From Melieria omissa (lineage: Eukaryota > Arthropoda > Insecta > Diptera > Ulidiidae), in contig OZ020269.1 in NCBI GenBank assembly GCA_963971225.1, forward strand, positions 28,871,783 through 28,935,782: a DNA stretch of 64,000 nucleotides. The letters run 5' to 3'. The position numbers and the translations under genes are program-made. Position 1 is the first letter of the stretch. Every line of letters begins with the position of its first letter. Shown here one piece after another: positions 13,101 to 28,100 of the stretch. The notes under the pieces were generated by a model. The model ran no database searches, had not been told where the DNA came from, and worked only from the letters and a program-made list of their open reading frames with translations.

Positions 13101-16100
13101 TGCAATTTCTTAGCACTGCCTACCTGCCTTCTACACTATTTTTCTTGTTGTTGTTGTTGCTTTTCGTTGCGTTTCTTTTGCGATTGCACTTGAACATTTA
13201 GTGTTTAGACGACATTAATCGTTGATGCCTTGTTTTATTCAATTTTCTTACATAATCAAAAAGTAATAATGTGTTAATTATACTGAGCGAAAATAAAAGA
13301 AAGAATGCAAACAAGCAAGCAAGAAAGAAATAAAGAAACAGAACAAAACATAAAGAAGTACTAGCATTTGGTATTAGCGAAAAATTAACAAATCAACCAA
13401 CTAAACAACAAACAAAGCTACCTACCAACTAACCTAACAACTAACTTACCAACAAACCAATCAACTTACCTACAAAACAACCAAACTAACCAACCAACTA
13501 ACCAACCAAACAAACTCAACAACTAACTAACTAACCAACCAATCAACTAACCAACTGCGAAGAACGAATGCAATAATTCTTTTGTCATTTTATTGCCAAA
13601 AGATAGAGATTTTTCACGAAACTTATCGATGGTTAATGGCTCCAATGAATTGGCTATGTGTTCGGTGTGTTTATTTTTTTACAGCACCGACATATTCAAA
13701 TTAAATATTTATATTTTTGTTGTTGTTCTAATGCGAATGCGGAAGATTAAAAAAAAAATAGAAACACACAAAACAATAAAAAACGAAGCAACGGCTGCAA
13801 GTTAAGACAACTAATCGAAGCGAATCAAAGCTTTACGAATCGAAGACAGATCGAATCATATATCAAGCGAGAAGCGTTGATCGCACATCCGAATGAATAT
13901 CGCTATTTCAACCTAATTTTACTTATTAACTTTTGCAATAATGAACATGATAACGTTTACAATATGCTTTTGTAATACTTTTTGCTACCTAACTACTGAT
14001 TCAATGCGCTACTTTTGAAACAGAATCGAAACGTTTTTTGTATTTTTTTGTTCACTGATTTCATGCAACACCACTTTTGATTGTACGCAGAGTAATTACT
14101 GACCGCTGATTGAACGATAAAATGATAAAATAATTACGTGTACAGCTCAAAGCAACGCTCGAGATTCGATTGATTTCGGGATGGCAAATTTTACCACTTC
14201 GAACTCGAAAATCAATTTCACCCGATCGATTTCACGTGTGATGAACAAACCAAACTTTTAACCATATTACTTTTTGGTTTTGTATATATAACTTATTATA
14301 TACATACTTATATATATACATATATTTACATATCTAACGTTTTGTTGTTACACAAAGAAAAAACCAAAACCTAATACGAAAACAAAGAACAAAACAGGCA
14401 AAAGAAAATTCAAAAGCAAGTTAAACACAACTTTCAAAGTAACCCAACAATAAATGCATTTCATAAAATAAAAGCAAATAAGACATAAAAAACTCAGCGC
14501 AAGTTGAGTTTATGCGAACTATAAATCAATCTATCAATCAAACAATGATCCAAACAAACAAACAAGCAACAAGTAAACGCGGCACGTTCCGATCATTCGT
14601 GCACAGCACGGCAGCTCCTGTGGGCACACGTCCTGTCCGCCTCCATGGCAACACTCGAACGAGTGTCGAACGAGGGCGCCAAACAGCCGCGTGGCCTGCA
14701 CTGTTTTCGTTGTTTCACGCAAGCGATTTTGGCTTCTCCATTGTATTTGTTGTGTTTGTCATTTGAACTATGAACTTGCGCCAACTCGCTCTGTCCCCAG
14801 TTTTTCGACACCAACAACAACACTCACACTCTGTCACACCCGTCACTCTATGCATACTTTCAACTAATTGTCCAGCTATCTCTTTCTCTAACTCTAACTC
14901 TCTCTTTCTGTACTCGCTCTCGAACACTCGAACGCTGTCTCTATTTCCATTTGATTTGTTTCACACCAAAATGGCATACTATTTTTTACGAGATATATTT
15001 TTGCACGTTATTTCTATATGCATCTAAACTATACCTAATCTACCTACGTTAAGTACATACAATACAACCAACGCATATTTATGTTAACCCCAACAAAGCA
15101 TACAGTACCACAACAGTATCAGCAACAAGCCAACAGCATCAACAACACCCAATACCCAATCACTAACGCCCACCACAAAGCAACAACCAATGCAATGTCC
15201 ACACCGTTAAACCAGGCTCACACTAACTTGTCACCGCGCGGTCGGCAGCACTTGTTGCCAGCGGCTAATGAGCCAGCCGAACAGCTGGTCACTCTGTACT
15301 ACCACACCGACACGGCAATGCGCGCCAGTTAGACACCAACGCACGCTCCACACACTCAAACGCAGGCACGGGCATGCCTCCTGCACTCCAAAAACACCCA
15401 TCAAATAAAAATAAATGCTCTGCTAACAATTCGTTATACAATAACAATAACAACAGCAATAAGTACAGACTGTTAGGAAAGCTTGCCAAAAGTGAAGGAC
15501 CAAAAAAAAAATAACAATTAAAAAGAATCAATAGAAAGAATTAAAAAAAAAAACATTAAAAGTCGAATTGAATTAAGTTTTCTAAATAAGAAATAAAAAA
15601 TAACAACAGTCAAGAAATATTAAAACCAAATTTATTTTCTACAGTTAAAAAGAAAATCTTTTTATTATTATTTTTTGTTTTATTTATGGACCATTTCCAA
15701 AAATCCCATCACAATCTTACTTGAAAATATAATGTTTCAAAATATTTCTTTGAATACTTTCAACCGAAAAATTCAACAAACGTGCAGCAAATCCTACGTA
15801 CCGTCACGCCTCAAGGATCCACCGACTATTTCATAAAACTATTACAAAACATTATTGTAAATTAAGCATAAATCATATACTTAGCATTACGTCACGTGTC
15901 AATTTGCCGTATCACAAATACAAAAGCATTTTTTGTCGAATCGAAAATGTACACTGAGAAAAAATGCAGGCAACCGCAGCAACAGCAAAAGTAACTGAAA
16001 ACTTGAGTACAAACAAATAATTTACAAAAAACATCTAAGCAAATCTTACGAAGAAGCAACACTGCAAGGCTGATGTGCCTATTCAGTTACACAGTAAAGT

Positions 16101-19100
16101 TAAGTTTAAAGTTTAATTTTGAAACTAGCAAAAAGTTGAAACCCACAAAAAAATACTATCGTAAGCTGCCCAGCAGCAACAAAACCACAAGTAAAAGCAA
16201 AGCAAAATATAAAATAAAACAGCAATTAAGTTTGAAAATCATTTGATGAATTTCATGTCAGCGAATAAGTAAATACAAAATTTGAAAATGAATGAATGAC
16301 AAATTAACTCACACTGCCAAAGGCAATCAAGTAAATGGGGCCAGTAGTCCGTAAGTGTTCGCTCAAAATCTTGCATTTTGGTGATGATTATGATGAAGAG
16401 AAGAAACGCAGACCAGTAACCGCTCGTATACTCGTCATACTAAAACTAAAAACCAAAACCAAACCAAACCAAACAAAACCATAACAAAAACAAAACCTAG
16501 TACCAGTACAAGACCACAGAAGCGATTTTGTTAATTTAGCGTGCCAGTAAAATTGTTACTGTTATCATTTTATTTGGCGGCGATATTCGTTTGTTTTCCA
16601 ACTATATATACATATATACATACGTACATATATACCTATGAAAAAAATAGCCCACATTATCAAGTACCGCTACTTTGAAACCAACCTAACTATCTCTCTA
16701 TCTCTCTCTTGCTCCAACTGTGTGTGTATGTGCAACAGTCATACCCATAGCGCCCCAAAGTATACCACTACAAACTGCCAACTGCGAACCGCAAACAGCG
16801 AACAGCGACAACCAACGCAAAAGACACCGACTGGTTGGAGTTTCTTGCACGAAACTCCGCGCAGCAATGTTGCAACGCTTACCGAAATTTTAACCACTAC
16901 CACAACTACATCTACCACAGTAACAACAACAACAATAAATCGCTCATGTCTTAGTTAACCTAAAAGGCAAAGAGTTGAGTAAAAAAAAATGCGTAACGAT
17001 CTGCAAGTCAATTAACACTGCTTCCAACCAAACCAAAACAAACGTACCAACAACTACTTCTACAATAAGAACAAGAACAATAACAAAGAACAAAGAACAA
17101 GCAAAGCAACCACCAAGCATACAAACAAGCAAACAACCAACCAACAAAACAACCAACAAACAAACAAACAAACTACCCAACAAACTATTTCAAATCGCCC
17201 ATTTCAGATGTACAATACTTTCAACCCGACCGGAAGCCCACCACTGCCAGACATAATCGGTCAATATTACGCGCCCGCCGGCTACGGCCTCGGTGTTGGC
17301 CCACCGCCGCCGTCCTCGTTCGACATCTACGGGCCGTCGACGTCGGCGGGCTACCTCTACGATCCCTACGGGCAGCATCCGTCGCCGATACGGCGGCGCC
17401 GCTACAGCATCGCCGGCCTGCCGTCGGCCACCATGATGAACGACTTCTACGGCGGCTATCCGACGCAAATGCACCAGTCCTCCTCGTCGAACATCGTCAA
17501 TCTGCTGAACGAGGCGCACAAGTCGATTTCGCGCTCCTCGCAGATACTCAACCAGCAGGCGCGCATGCACCAGGCCGGCCAGCCGGTCACGCCGCTCTCG
17601 CACTACCCTGGCCGCGTCATCTCCAGCTACCCGACGCTGCACCCGGGCGACACGTCGCCGCCCTACCTCAACGACAACCTCATGCAGATGTCGGCCAGCT
17701 TCTCGTCGCAGCCGAACATGTACTTCCAGCAATACGCGCCGGCCGCATCGGTCGCCGCGCAACAATCAGCAGCTGCGGCGGCGGCGGCGGCGGCGCAAGC
17801 GGCCACCGGTGGCCTCAGCTCGCGCCTGCTGCGGCCCGCCTACTCAGTGTCGAATTTGAATTACATGAACTATCCGAGCAAATACACTTCAGGTGGTGTT
17901 AGTGGCGGTGTTGGTGGTAGTAGTGGTAGTTACGCTAACCCATTCTCTCAGTCCATGTTCACCCAGACCGAGTTGCCGTACAGCATGAGCGGCAATCTGC
18001 TGCAGCAGCGCAATCTCATGTCGTCACTGCACGCCTCCAATCCGGCCATCTCGCAGTACTATCAGCAGAATCCGCACTACGCGCTGTCGGCGTCCGCGCA
18101 CCCGCTCGCCTACAATCTGCAGCAGCAGTTCGCCGGCACGCAGCACTACGCGCACCAGCTGCCGCCGAGCGCGCACGCGGCGGCGCACATTCACCACTCG
18201 GTGCAGCAGCAACTGAATCCGCTGCACCAATACCACGTGCACCAGCACCAGAATCACCTGCAGACGCACCCGCTCTCCGCGCTCAGCGGCACGAGCGGAC
18301 CGTTCGGGGGCACGCTCACCAGCAGCGCGCTGGCCGACGTGAGCGGACGCACCGGCCTCGCCGGCCTAAGCGGCCTCGGCGGTGGTGCTGCGGTTGGTGG
18401 TGCTGGACTCGGAGCCGGCCTCGGTGGCGGTGGCGGTCACTCGTCGGCGGCAGCCGGCTACGACAATCTGCACGCATCCTACCATCATCAGCCACAACAG
18501 CAACAGGCACATCACCATCACACCCAGCACTACCCGACATCAGCCTCATTAAACCATCCACACCATCAACATCACCACATGTCACAATACTCGAAACTAG
18601 ACTTAGATTACCCGAAACTGCCGCCAGAGCCTAAGCGACAAGTAAGTTTTAAATTTGACGTAGATACGCTATCTCTAGACTCCTAAGCGAGCGCAAAGCG
18701 AATTGCAGTTAACCACCACCAATACCAATAACGTTACCAATACCAAAGGCCAAAGCCAAATAATCTAAATAAGTGGCAACTGACAACACTCCCAAAACCC
18801 AATGCGGCTACAGCAAAATTATGCGATAACCGAACAAACTGAAACTAAATTAAGCAACCGAATCAGAAAAAAACATATAGTCAATTGGTCGCCGCTATTG
18901 CAGGGTAGCACTGCAATCGCATCTAAAATCACAATCGATTCGAAAACGTAGTCGAGTAGTCGCAGCGCGAATTGGCGGAAGCGAACGCAAAGCAATCTGG
19001 CAGCACGAGCAAAATTAGAAAACCGCAAACATGCAGCAATTGAACACGTCAAGCCCGCTTGAAGGTCGCACGCATTTTACGCTTTTAGTTCTTCGCCAAA

Positions 19101-22100
19101 TTGGAACGAAATGACAACGGCAAATCGGAGTTGATTGGCAAACGAATCAAGCAAGTGACAAGATCGATGGCCATGACAAATCAAGCGAACTCATTTAGGG
19201 TCCCAAGCGCCGGTGCTAGCGACAGAGATCACGACCCCCCCACCCACAACCACAACCACAACCACAACCATATCCACAATCACACCCACAACCACAACCA
19301 CAACCATATCCATCCTCCCCCAGTGTCGGATGTGATAAGTGAATGCAAGTCCGAACAATAAACGAACACCACAATCGAACTACTCAACACATGCAACAAC
19401 ATGCAACTAACATCACGGGAGTACGTATATTGCTCGTATAAAACGTACAAAATGTATCACGCTTTCACATATCGTGCGCATACAAATAAACAAGCAGCAT
19501 CAAAAAGCAGGATATACCGACATATATATAGCATATAGTAGCATATACGGCAATCTCCTATAAAAACTTGTGTATACATACATATATACGCAATTTGGTG
19601 CTAACGACCGCATTTATGTCCAATTAAAAGCCGCACACAATTCACAAGAAAACAACAAAAGTCTTCATAGTTATAGCGGCTAAACATCACATACATACAT
19701 ATACATACAAAAGAATTTACATAATAGTAAACAAATAATAAGATGGGTAGCACGCTCAACCAATTTTTAGAACTGTTCCATGAACAGTGTTTAATAAGGC
19801 TGGAAACACAATGCATGCTCGAGTCATCGACAAGCAATTAACTAACATATTAATTGATTGACAATCTTTATGGCCATTTTTGCGATAAAATCTATGTTGT
19901 GTAATATTAGATGTTTTCTTTCTAAGACATTAGATGTCTTTCTTGAGATAAGTCGTACTGAAGACATCACCAAGTAAACTACTTAACTGATTGACAATCT
20001 TTATAGGTTGTTATGCTATATAAAATCTGTAAACACTTTCGGTACTACTGGGATAAAACGTCCCACCAAGTTTTAAATGCCCTTCAAGACGATTCTTAAA
20101 ATCTTTGGACCCACGCAAAATATTTATACGAATTATTTGACCCCAGCTAAAAGACTGATTTCAGACTTTGCGAGAATGCAACATAATTCTCTAGCCCCAA
20201 CTTTTATAACATGGGAACATTTCTCTCAAGAGTGTTTTGGTTTTCGATATTCAAAAAATTTGTTTTTAAATAACAAGGTTCTTACAACGGATTCTGGAAG
20301 AGGGGGCCAAAAAAAATATACGTGTATCGGAGTTTTGAAAGTTTACGTCTGAATGTTTTTTTAGGGGAGGTCAAAGTTTTCTCCTTTTTGCACTTTCTTA
20401 TGGTGAATCGGCATACGAAAACCATGTAACCTCACATTTAGGTAAATGATTTGTTCAGCAATTTGATGTAAAATACTATGAAGAACATGCGTGTGGAGCA
20501 TTTTAACCCTGGAACTCCTACTTGTATGGGTCAATTTGACCCTTTTTTCTAAAATGCCAAAAATGTCTTATAAAACAGGACTTTCCAAGGACGATATGTA
20601 CAACGAAATTATTCGCCATAAAACTCTACTATAGGTCTCTGAATACATCAAAGCTCAGAAATTAACTTGAACGCCAGAGTCAAACCAAAACTGAAAAATG
20701 TGCTTAAGTGTTCTTTTCGTACTTAATCAAAATTTGTACTAAAATGTCCTACAAAACTTGCACGTGGAATAGCAGATGAAAGGGCAACCATGTTGTTTTT
20801 GTGTTGTGTGATGGCTATCAGACACCTTCTCTCTTAGTCAAAACAAGTTCCAGCCAGTATCGCTCATTGACCTAACTTCTTTTTTGGCAAAACAATTTAT
20901 CTCAACAATGACGTTTTCTGCATCAATATCGGCGGAATTAGGTTCTACTTCTTAATCCTTTGATTGGGCTATTCCAATTTTTAATGTAGATCCTTCATGT
21001 ATCTTATTTAACAGTAAAAGGCTTTAAACACTGACAATAGAATTGAATTTCAGTGGTTTTAAAAACCAATCAAAACGTCAATTTACTGTCAGGAGCATTA
21101 AAGTGAAATCAATGAAGGTGACTGCATGAGACCTGCTGATTTGATTTTTTTATTTTGACCAGTTAGTTAGTTTGTAATGAAAAAATCCTAAATTTATTTT
21201 ACAATCAATAAAACTTTGACCTTATCCTCTTTTCCCTATAAAGCATTGTGGTGCCTTAATCTATTTCAACTATTTCCCCAATATAGGACAATGTCAACTT
21301 ATGTCCCAGTCGCCGGTTATTTTTTAAAAGTATTTTCTTTCCTACTGGAAATTTCCAATTATGACTGTTCCTATTGTTATTTACGGGCTATTTCTCCTGT
21401 GCTGTTTGCCATTGTTCCATCACATTTTTTTGAACGAAATATGACGAAGAGTTTAGCCCCGGTTAGTGTATGAATGTACAATAATTTTAAAATAACATTG
21501 CCATAGTGTTCGAATATATTTGAAGAACTAAAAACGTGATGGTTAGAGCTCTCTCTATATAGAATGCATTGTGTTTCCAGTCCAACACAAAACATTTAGT
21601 TGGAAGTGTAGTGGGCGACTGTTGGGATCAACAAGTGAATCAGCCAGGCAGCTGGATAGCGCTCGTTGCTACTCGTATGCGCATGATTTCTGAAAGCCTG
21701 CACACGCCAACTGCTCGCATATTTCCTTATACAATGAAAACACTTTTTAGGCTTAATGTAACTGTGTAATCGATTGGATTATGAAATGACAAAGAAAATT
21801 TACGAAGATTATATTTAAAGTTAAAACCAAAGAGAGGAAACACCAATTCAATGTGCCATGCCATTTTCAAGTAGGTACATGTAGTCGTACACGTTTAGGA
21901 CGCTTACTTCACGCAAAACGCATTTAGGTATTTGTGGCTATTATTTAGTGATTAGAGAACTCGTAAATACGCTTTCGGCGCGAGTGAGTGGGCGTTAGGC
22001 TAAGACAAACAAACAAACAAATAATGAAAGGAGCAAAAGCGAAAGCATAGATGACCGAAAACGGTGAACTAAAACTGTACTAACGTACAAGACAGATGAG

Positions 22101-25100
22101 GGAAAATAGTCGGTAGACACGATGGCAGTGGACGGTAAGGAGTTACCATTAGTAGTATTGGAACTGTTGCAGAGAACTCAGGACAAATTTCACACGCATC
22201 TTGACAGGCTTTTTTTTGACGAGCGCACTGCTCGGAGTTGTCTTCTTATATTTTGCAAATTGCAGGAGCGAATCCCGCATGCTGCGCGCCACATGCCGCA
22301 TGCAAACAACAAAAGCGATAAAGCAAAAACAACAAATAGCAAAAACCAAACAAGACTGTATATAATGTAATGAGTGTAAAACATACAACAAACAAACAAT
22401 GCAACTTGTTCTATTGACATTTGTTAACTTTCCGAAGACCGAATCCAAACCCGAAACCACAACCATAGCCACAACCAACCAAAACCAAATCGTTGCGAAA
22501 GACTCAGTCGCCGAATGTTTAAGCTTAACAACTAACTTGACAGAGTTTACCTACTTACATAATTACATAATTACTTGCCTCAAGTAATATTTGCTGCGGT
22601 ACTTATTAAATCAAAACCTAAATAAAATTTAACCAACTACTTTATTCACGTGAATTGAATTCCAAAACCAAAATATACCAAATCAAACCAAAAAACTCGA
22701 ATGCATTTATGAAACTTTAATTGCATTAATCTGTCTCATACTCGTATAAGTATTACAGTTTTATTTATAGTATTTTCCCATATTTATGCAAACTTCTACT
22801 CCCAAAGTCTCCCTGCCCCATCCTCCCCAAAAGAAAAACTAGAGTGTGATTAGTAATGAAGGTCAATTACAATATGAAATGTTGTTGTTCATAATGCAAG
22901 CAAAGTAACCATTAATAATAACGTAAACACGTATTAACGAAAGCCAAGCAAAGCAAAGCAAACAACTTAAGCAACAAAAGCTGAACAAAGTGAAAAGCAT
23001 AAGCAAAACAAATTACAAAGTAATAAGTACTCGGTACTGGATGGCGATGATGATGATGTGTGCGCGCCACCCGGGTACCCGGTACCCGGTGCCCGGTACG
23101 TGCAACGTAAACCATGTATTGTGAATGTTGTAATATTGAGACATTATTAATAATAGAGAGCGATATACACATATATATATATGCGTGCAAATATGCGACA
23201 GCTACTGTTTGTTACTAACTCTAAGAATGTTCAGATATTTAGCTAGTACCTATGTATAACTTATGTACCGTACCGTTTACTCACTTCTCACTTGGAACGA
23301 TTTTACACTTTACTTCCAACAGACAATTGATTGATTCGGAATTTCTATTAGATACTGTTACTACATAATTCCATCCCACCATTATTCCTCTCGAAATGAA
23401 TCCTTCTAATTCAATTTCAATTTTTCATTTTAAATAGTACAATGTTGCCCTACTCCCCCAAAAGCCATTTGCCAACACATTGCATTAACGTTCAACGTCT
23501 AATCTTTGGAAAATTGAAAACCCTTCCCACAATTATAGCAATTTGGAGATCCTTTAGATGGCCCGACGTGCTGCAATCTGTTGCATCTGTGTATCCTGTA
23601 GAGAGTGTGGAGCTTCCTTGCCACACTGAACGAAACAAGCAACTGCTAAACGAAACGTAAATGAAACAAGGCAAAAACACGACGAAGTACATGAGAAAGA
23701 GAAGCAACACGAATAAGAAGAAAACGAAGAATATTAAATTTTGAATAGAGCTGTTTAGGCAACTTGAGCGTCATGGCCGGCGTGCGGCAGTGAGAGCTTC
23801 ACAGTTTTTCCATTTCAGCAATAAGATTCGTCGTTAGCAAACAGAGTTGAGCAAAAGTCTTTTCTATATACAAATGTATTTCAATAATTTTTAAGATTTA
23901 ATTCAATTTTTATCAATTTTAAATATTACTCATAGCTTGTAGTGTTAGAAGAGTTAACAATTTGATTTAATTTAATTAATATTAGTAAAACTGTTGAATA
24001 TTTAATATCAGTTGGCTGAAACTTTGAGTTTAATTGGTATGTTTCTGAAAAAGCCTAACAATAGTAGGCGGTTTGAAGACATTCCAGTGACCGGCTACCA
24101 CAATAGAAACAACAAACGTTTGACCCAGACTACGATGGCGTGTTTGGTTCAGCTAAACGTCTCGAATTGACATGTCTGAAAGACATTGCAAATCCTTGCC
24201 AAGACAACAGAAACAACGAAAATTCGATGCAATATACGGTAGATCTCAATGCCTCCGTGCACTTAAAGTAAATTTCCACATGTAATTTTTTGTTTGCATA
24301 TGAGTTGGAAAATCTTCTTAGAAACAGAGGGCCACGTATCTACTAGACTGCCGGATTCTTACCTTCTAAAAACTACGCCTGGTTCAAAGATTTGCCGAAG
24401 TGGGTGCATTTTTGTGCCTATGAAGTTCGTGACTAGTGATCCGAAGGTCTGCCTGGTCTAACAACCCAACAACTGGTCATAACAACCCATTACCGGGTAA
24501 CCGGCCTGTTGCAAAATTCTCTCTAGATGCCTCTGCTTTACGCGCCCCTTTTCCAGTTTGTCACACTAAAAGATATTAAGACGTCCTTAACTTGGTGTTT
24601 CCACCGGAGACACGGTCTCCCTCTCCATCGATGACCCTTCTCGCCTGAGTTTTGTGACTAATGGTCTAAAACTAATTCTCTTTTGAGAGCAGTTGCCCCA
24701 GAGTGCATGCACTTCTTCCACCCAAAGCTCGCAAACAGCGAAGCCAGAAATCTTCTGGCTTCACTGTCCATTGGTACCTTCAAGGCAACCCCAAGTTACC
24801 TACAGTTGACCATCCCATTCAACCTACCTCGATGCACTGGCGTCACCTTACTGTTGACAAGACTCTCGACCCTTGAATTAGTTCAACTCTTGGCTCGGAT
24901 CCACATTTATCAAGTTTTTTTAATACACTCAAGAGCCATTTTAAAAGACATTTGTCTACAGCTGGATACATTTGATCACCCTGATTATAAAGATGACCTT
25001 ATTTGATACCTAACTTTCAGTTAAATAGGTGATCCAGTGCATGAATCAATTCCAGCATAACTTATTAAATATTGTACAAAACAAAGCACTCAAATGCAGT

Positions 25101-28100
25101 TAATTAGTTTTTGAAGGAAGCAGTTATGGATGTCTACTCAATCTGTACTGTAAGCAACTAACCATCAATTATTCCTGATTTAAAAAAAAATTGTACAAAA
25201 CAAGAGAATCAGATCCAATTCAATCCAATCTCCAATCCAATCTGAGCAGCTGTGGTTTTCAACCGTTTCAGAATTAATCATTCTCGGTCTTCAAGTAAAT
25301 TCCATTAACTGAAATTTATTCTATTTAACATCAAACATTCTTGATCTTCATATTGATTTTGAAATTTTTAGGGAACTGCAAACGTGACTCCAAAGATCTA
25401 TTATGTCCCCTTGACGGACCTGTATTACATCCATAAGGCCAGCTTTAGAATTTATTTTTAACCTCTGGATTTTTTTCAGTTTATGTACATAGATTACATA
25501 GAGTACTGGATAATCCTACAGATATTTTTAATGCTCAACTCTTATTGTTCTTTCTATTGTTTACAGATCCTTCGATGTTCAAAAAGAGTCCCTGTTTAAT
25601 TAGGTGTTAGATGCATAAAAGCCAATAAATACCCAAAAATCAAATTATTACACAAGTATATATGTATATACAATCCCATAATTTAACATCCAAGTTTTTT
25701 CTTATTGTCTGTTTGAAGTCTTACAATTAGTTTGCTCAACTCTGTCATTCAGCACAAATTTGCGTCCGTTGCATTTTCACACACACTACATTTTTGTGTT
25801 TGTCATTCGCTGTTCATTGTTTCTTGATTTACAAGATTTTCTTTCCGTTCAATCTATTCTACACGCCGGCCACAACAGCAAAAGTGCAAAGCAGCCTTAA
25901 TGTTAAGTAAGATAATAGCTCAGACTAGCCAACAATTGAGTGTACTCGTATACATAATTGCATTTATACAATACATACATACCATATATTTATATGTATG
26001 TACCTGTACTTGTATGGGTAATTACTATTTACGCATAACTGACTGGATTTTTTCGTTTTGTTTTGGCTGCGTTGCGTTTCAATTGTTACAATTAACGCAA
26101 TAAGTATACTCGTATAAGTACTTACGTCGGAATTTAAACCTATCTACACAAAGGGAAACGTTATATAAATATTTACAAGAAGCATTGAGTACTAGTAAGT
26201 TTCTATTATAAATGAAAATTATAAATAAACGAGAAAACAATCGATTTACATGCATACGCAGAAGGCTTACGATTAACTATTTGCTGATCCACAAGACACA
26301 GACACTCACCGCTTTGAAACTGTGTATTATGTAAGGTTTGCATTGGAGGTGCGGTGTATGAGTTACAATTGTTTGTCAGCTGTTATCGTTAGTGGGTCTT
26401 ATTTCAGTTAAAGTCGGGGTTAAGTCTGAACGTTAAAGAACTTGTTCATTTATATAGAGAAACATATGTGGTGTAGGAACACAAGAACTTGAATGCTGAA
26501 TGCCACAAACGTCAAAAAAACTGAATACATAAACAAATACAAATTTTATATATGATATATCACTGTGTTGTTGCAAGAATGTAATAACTCAAAAATGAAT
26601 CATACCGAAAAAACTCCGTAGAAACATATGTGAAGTGTCATAGTTTTCCCGATTTTCATAGTGCAACATCAAATCCAAGTCATAAATGCGGATCAGTTAT
26701 CCAATTCTGTAGAAACTGTTTGATAATATTTGTACTTGTGACGATGTTCAATATTTATTGCTTTTCAATTTACCTTTAAGTGGAGTTTAGGTTTCAGTTT
26801 GGTTTTTTGATTTTTGAAGTGTGAGGAAAACTTTTTCAAGAAGCTTAATCCTTCTTATTTCTCGTGAATGTTTTGATGGAATTTGTAAAAAATATCCATG
26901 ATTCCGATGTTTTTTCAAGCTGAAATCACCAACAGTAGAGAAATTAAAAACAGTAAAGAAACCACTGTTTTTAGCAGTTTTTACATGATTTGGTACGTCA
27001 ATTCTGTCGTCATTTGACACATTTTCTTTAAAGTCTTTAAAGAAGTTATATGCCTATAATTCTTTCTTTGGTGAGAATATATTTAAATCCATAGCAATAA
27101 GTTCCAATGTTTCATTTCTCGTAAATGTGTTGATGTAATTTGTGAAAAAGAGACATCGATTGGATGTATTTTGAAGTTTTCATCAAATTTTTAATTTAAA
27201 TACTGACGTCATTTGACACATTGTCCTTAAAGGTTGTAAAACAATTTGCCTCTAATATTTTTTTGTGAGAACATAACCAAATTCATGACACCAACATCGA
27301 TTTTATTTTATTTTTCATGATGAATTGATGATATTTTTGGAAAAACGCTATAGATTTGAAGTAATTTAAAACTGATATTCTCTCCTGTTTTTTGAGCAGT
27401 TGACACTTTGAAGCGCATTTAATTTAATTCAATTTATTTTTTTGCTTTTACTTAAGCTGTCTCAGTCAGTCTCCAAAAGGTTTTTTACTAAACATGGGTT
27501 ACTTTGTATCCGAGTATACTTCACTGCAATGCCACTGTATGAAATGAATAATCTTTCTCCGCCTCTGAACGTATCCTTGCATAATCACAGATTTCAAAGG
27601 AGCGAGTCGTCCATATTGTAGACACTTTACTTTTTCTCTCATTTCGAAGGTAACTAAATGAAAGCATTTATTAATGATATTTAATATACTCGTATTCCAA
27701 CAGTATTGATATATGCGCTGAGTTATAATAATAATAATAATAATGCATAAACATACAAGTAAAAGTTATTGTTAAGAAAATACTAACAAATATTATAAAA
27801 TTAATCTTGAAACTTTATTGAAATAAAATATAAAATAAAAAAATAAAACCAAAAAAGAACAAAAAATAAACATTACTAAACCAAATGTCCACAATATTTT
27901 GGCAATGCATATTCTGGTAGCGCTGTATAATGAACTAGTCGATTCGTTCGGAATCCGTTCTCTAAACACACTCACACACGAAATCAGTAATGGCACACAC
28001 AGCGATCACGCGCGGCATACCACTCACATTTGTACCGCACACCTTCAACTTACTCGTACACAAGTTACACTATGTACAAATGCAACACTGCGTGCACGAC

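Larger units (their letters stand above)
7185..17207 (+). other. Large brp intron (about 10 kb)
   Basis: It begins GTAGTA and ends CCCATTTCAG. No coding exon with family resemblance is visible. It contains CAA-rich patches (7340-7370, 7780-7960), a fragment of a non-LTR retrotransposon on the minus strand (about 9150-9555), CA runs (10862-10884, 11173-11187), an (AACC/AACT)-rich stretch (about 13385-13557), TATA-rich runs (14281-14330, 16600-16635) and a CAAA/CCAA-rich stretch (17085-17185) just before the acceptor. Open frames such as 7192-7623 and 9766-10332 look like composition artefacts. Confidence 0.55.

Noticed and set aside
17190..17765. Minus-strand Arg-rich frame of 191 codons
   Set aside because: It is the shadow of the GC-rich coding exon on the + strand; its composition (Arg/Val) is typical of an antisense frame.
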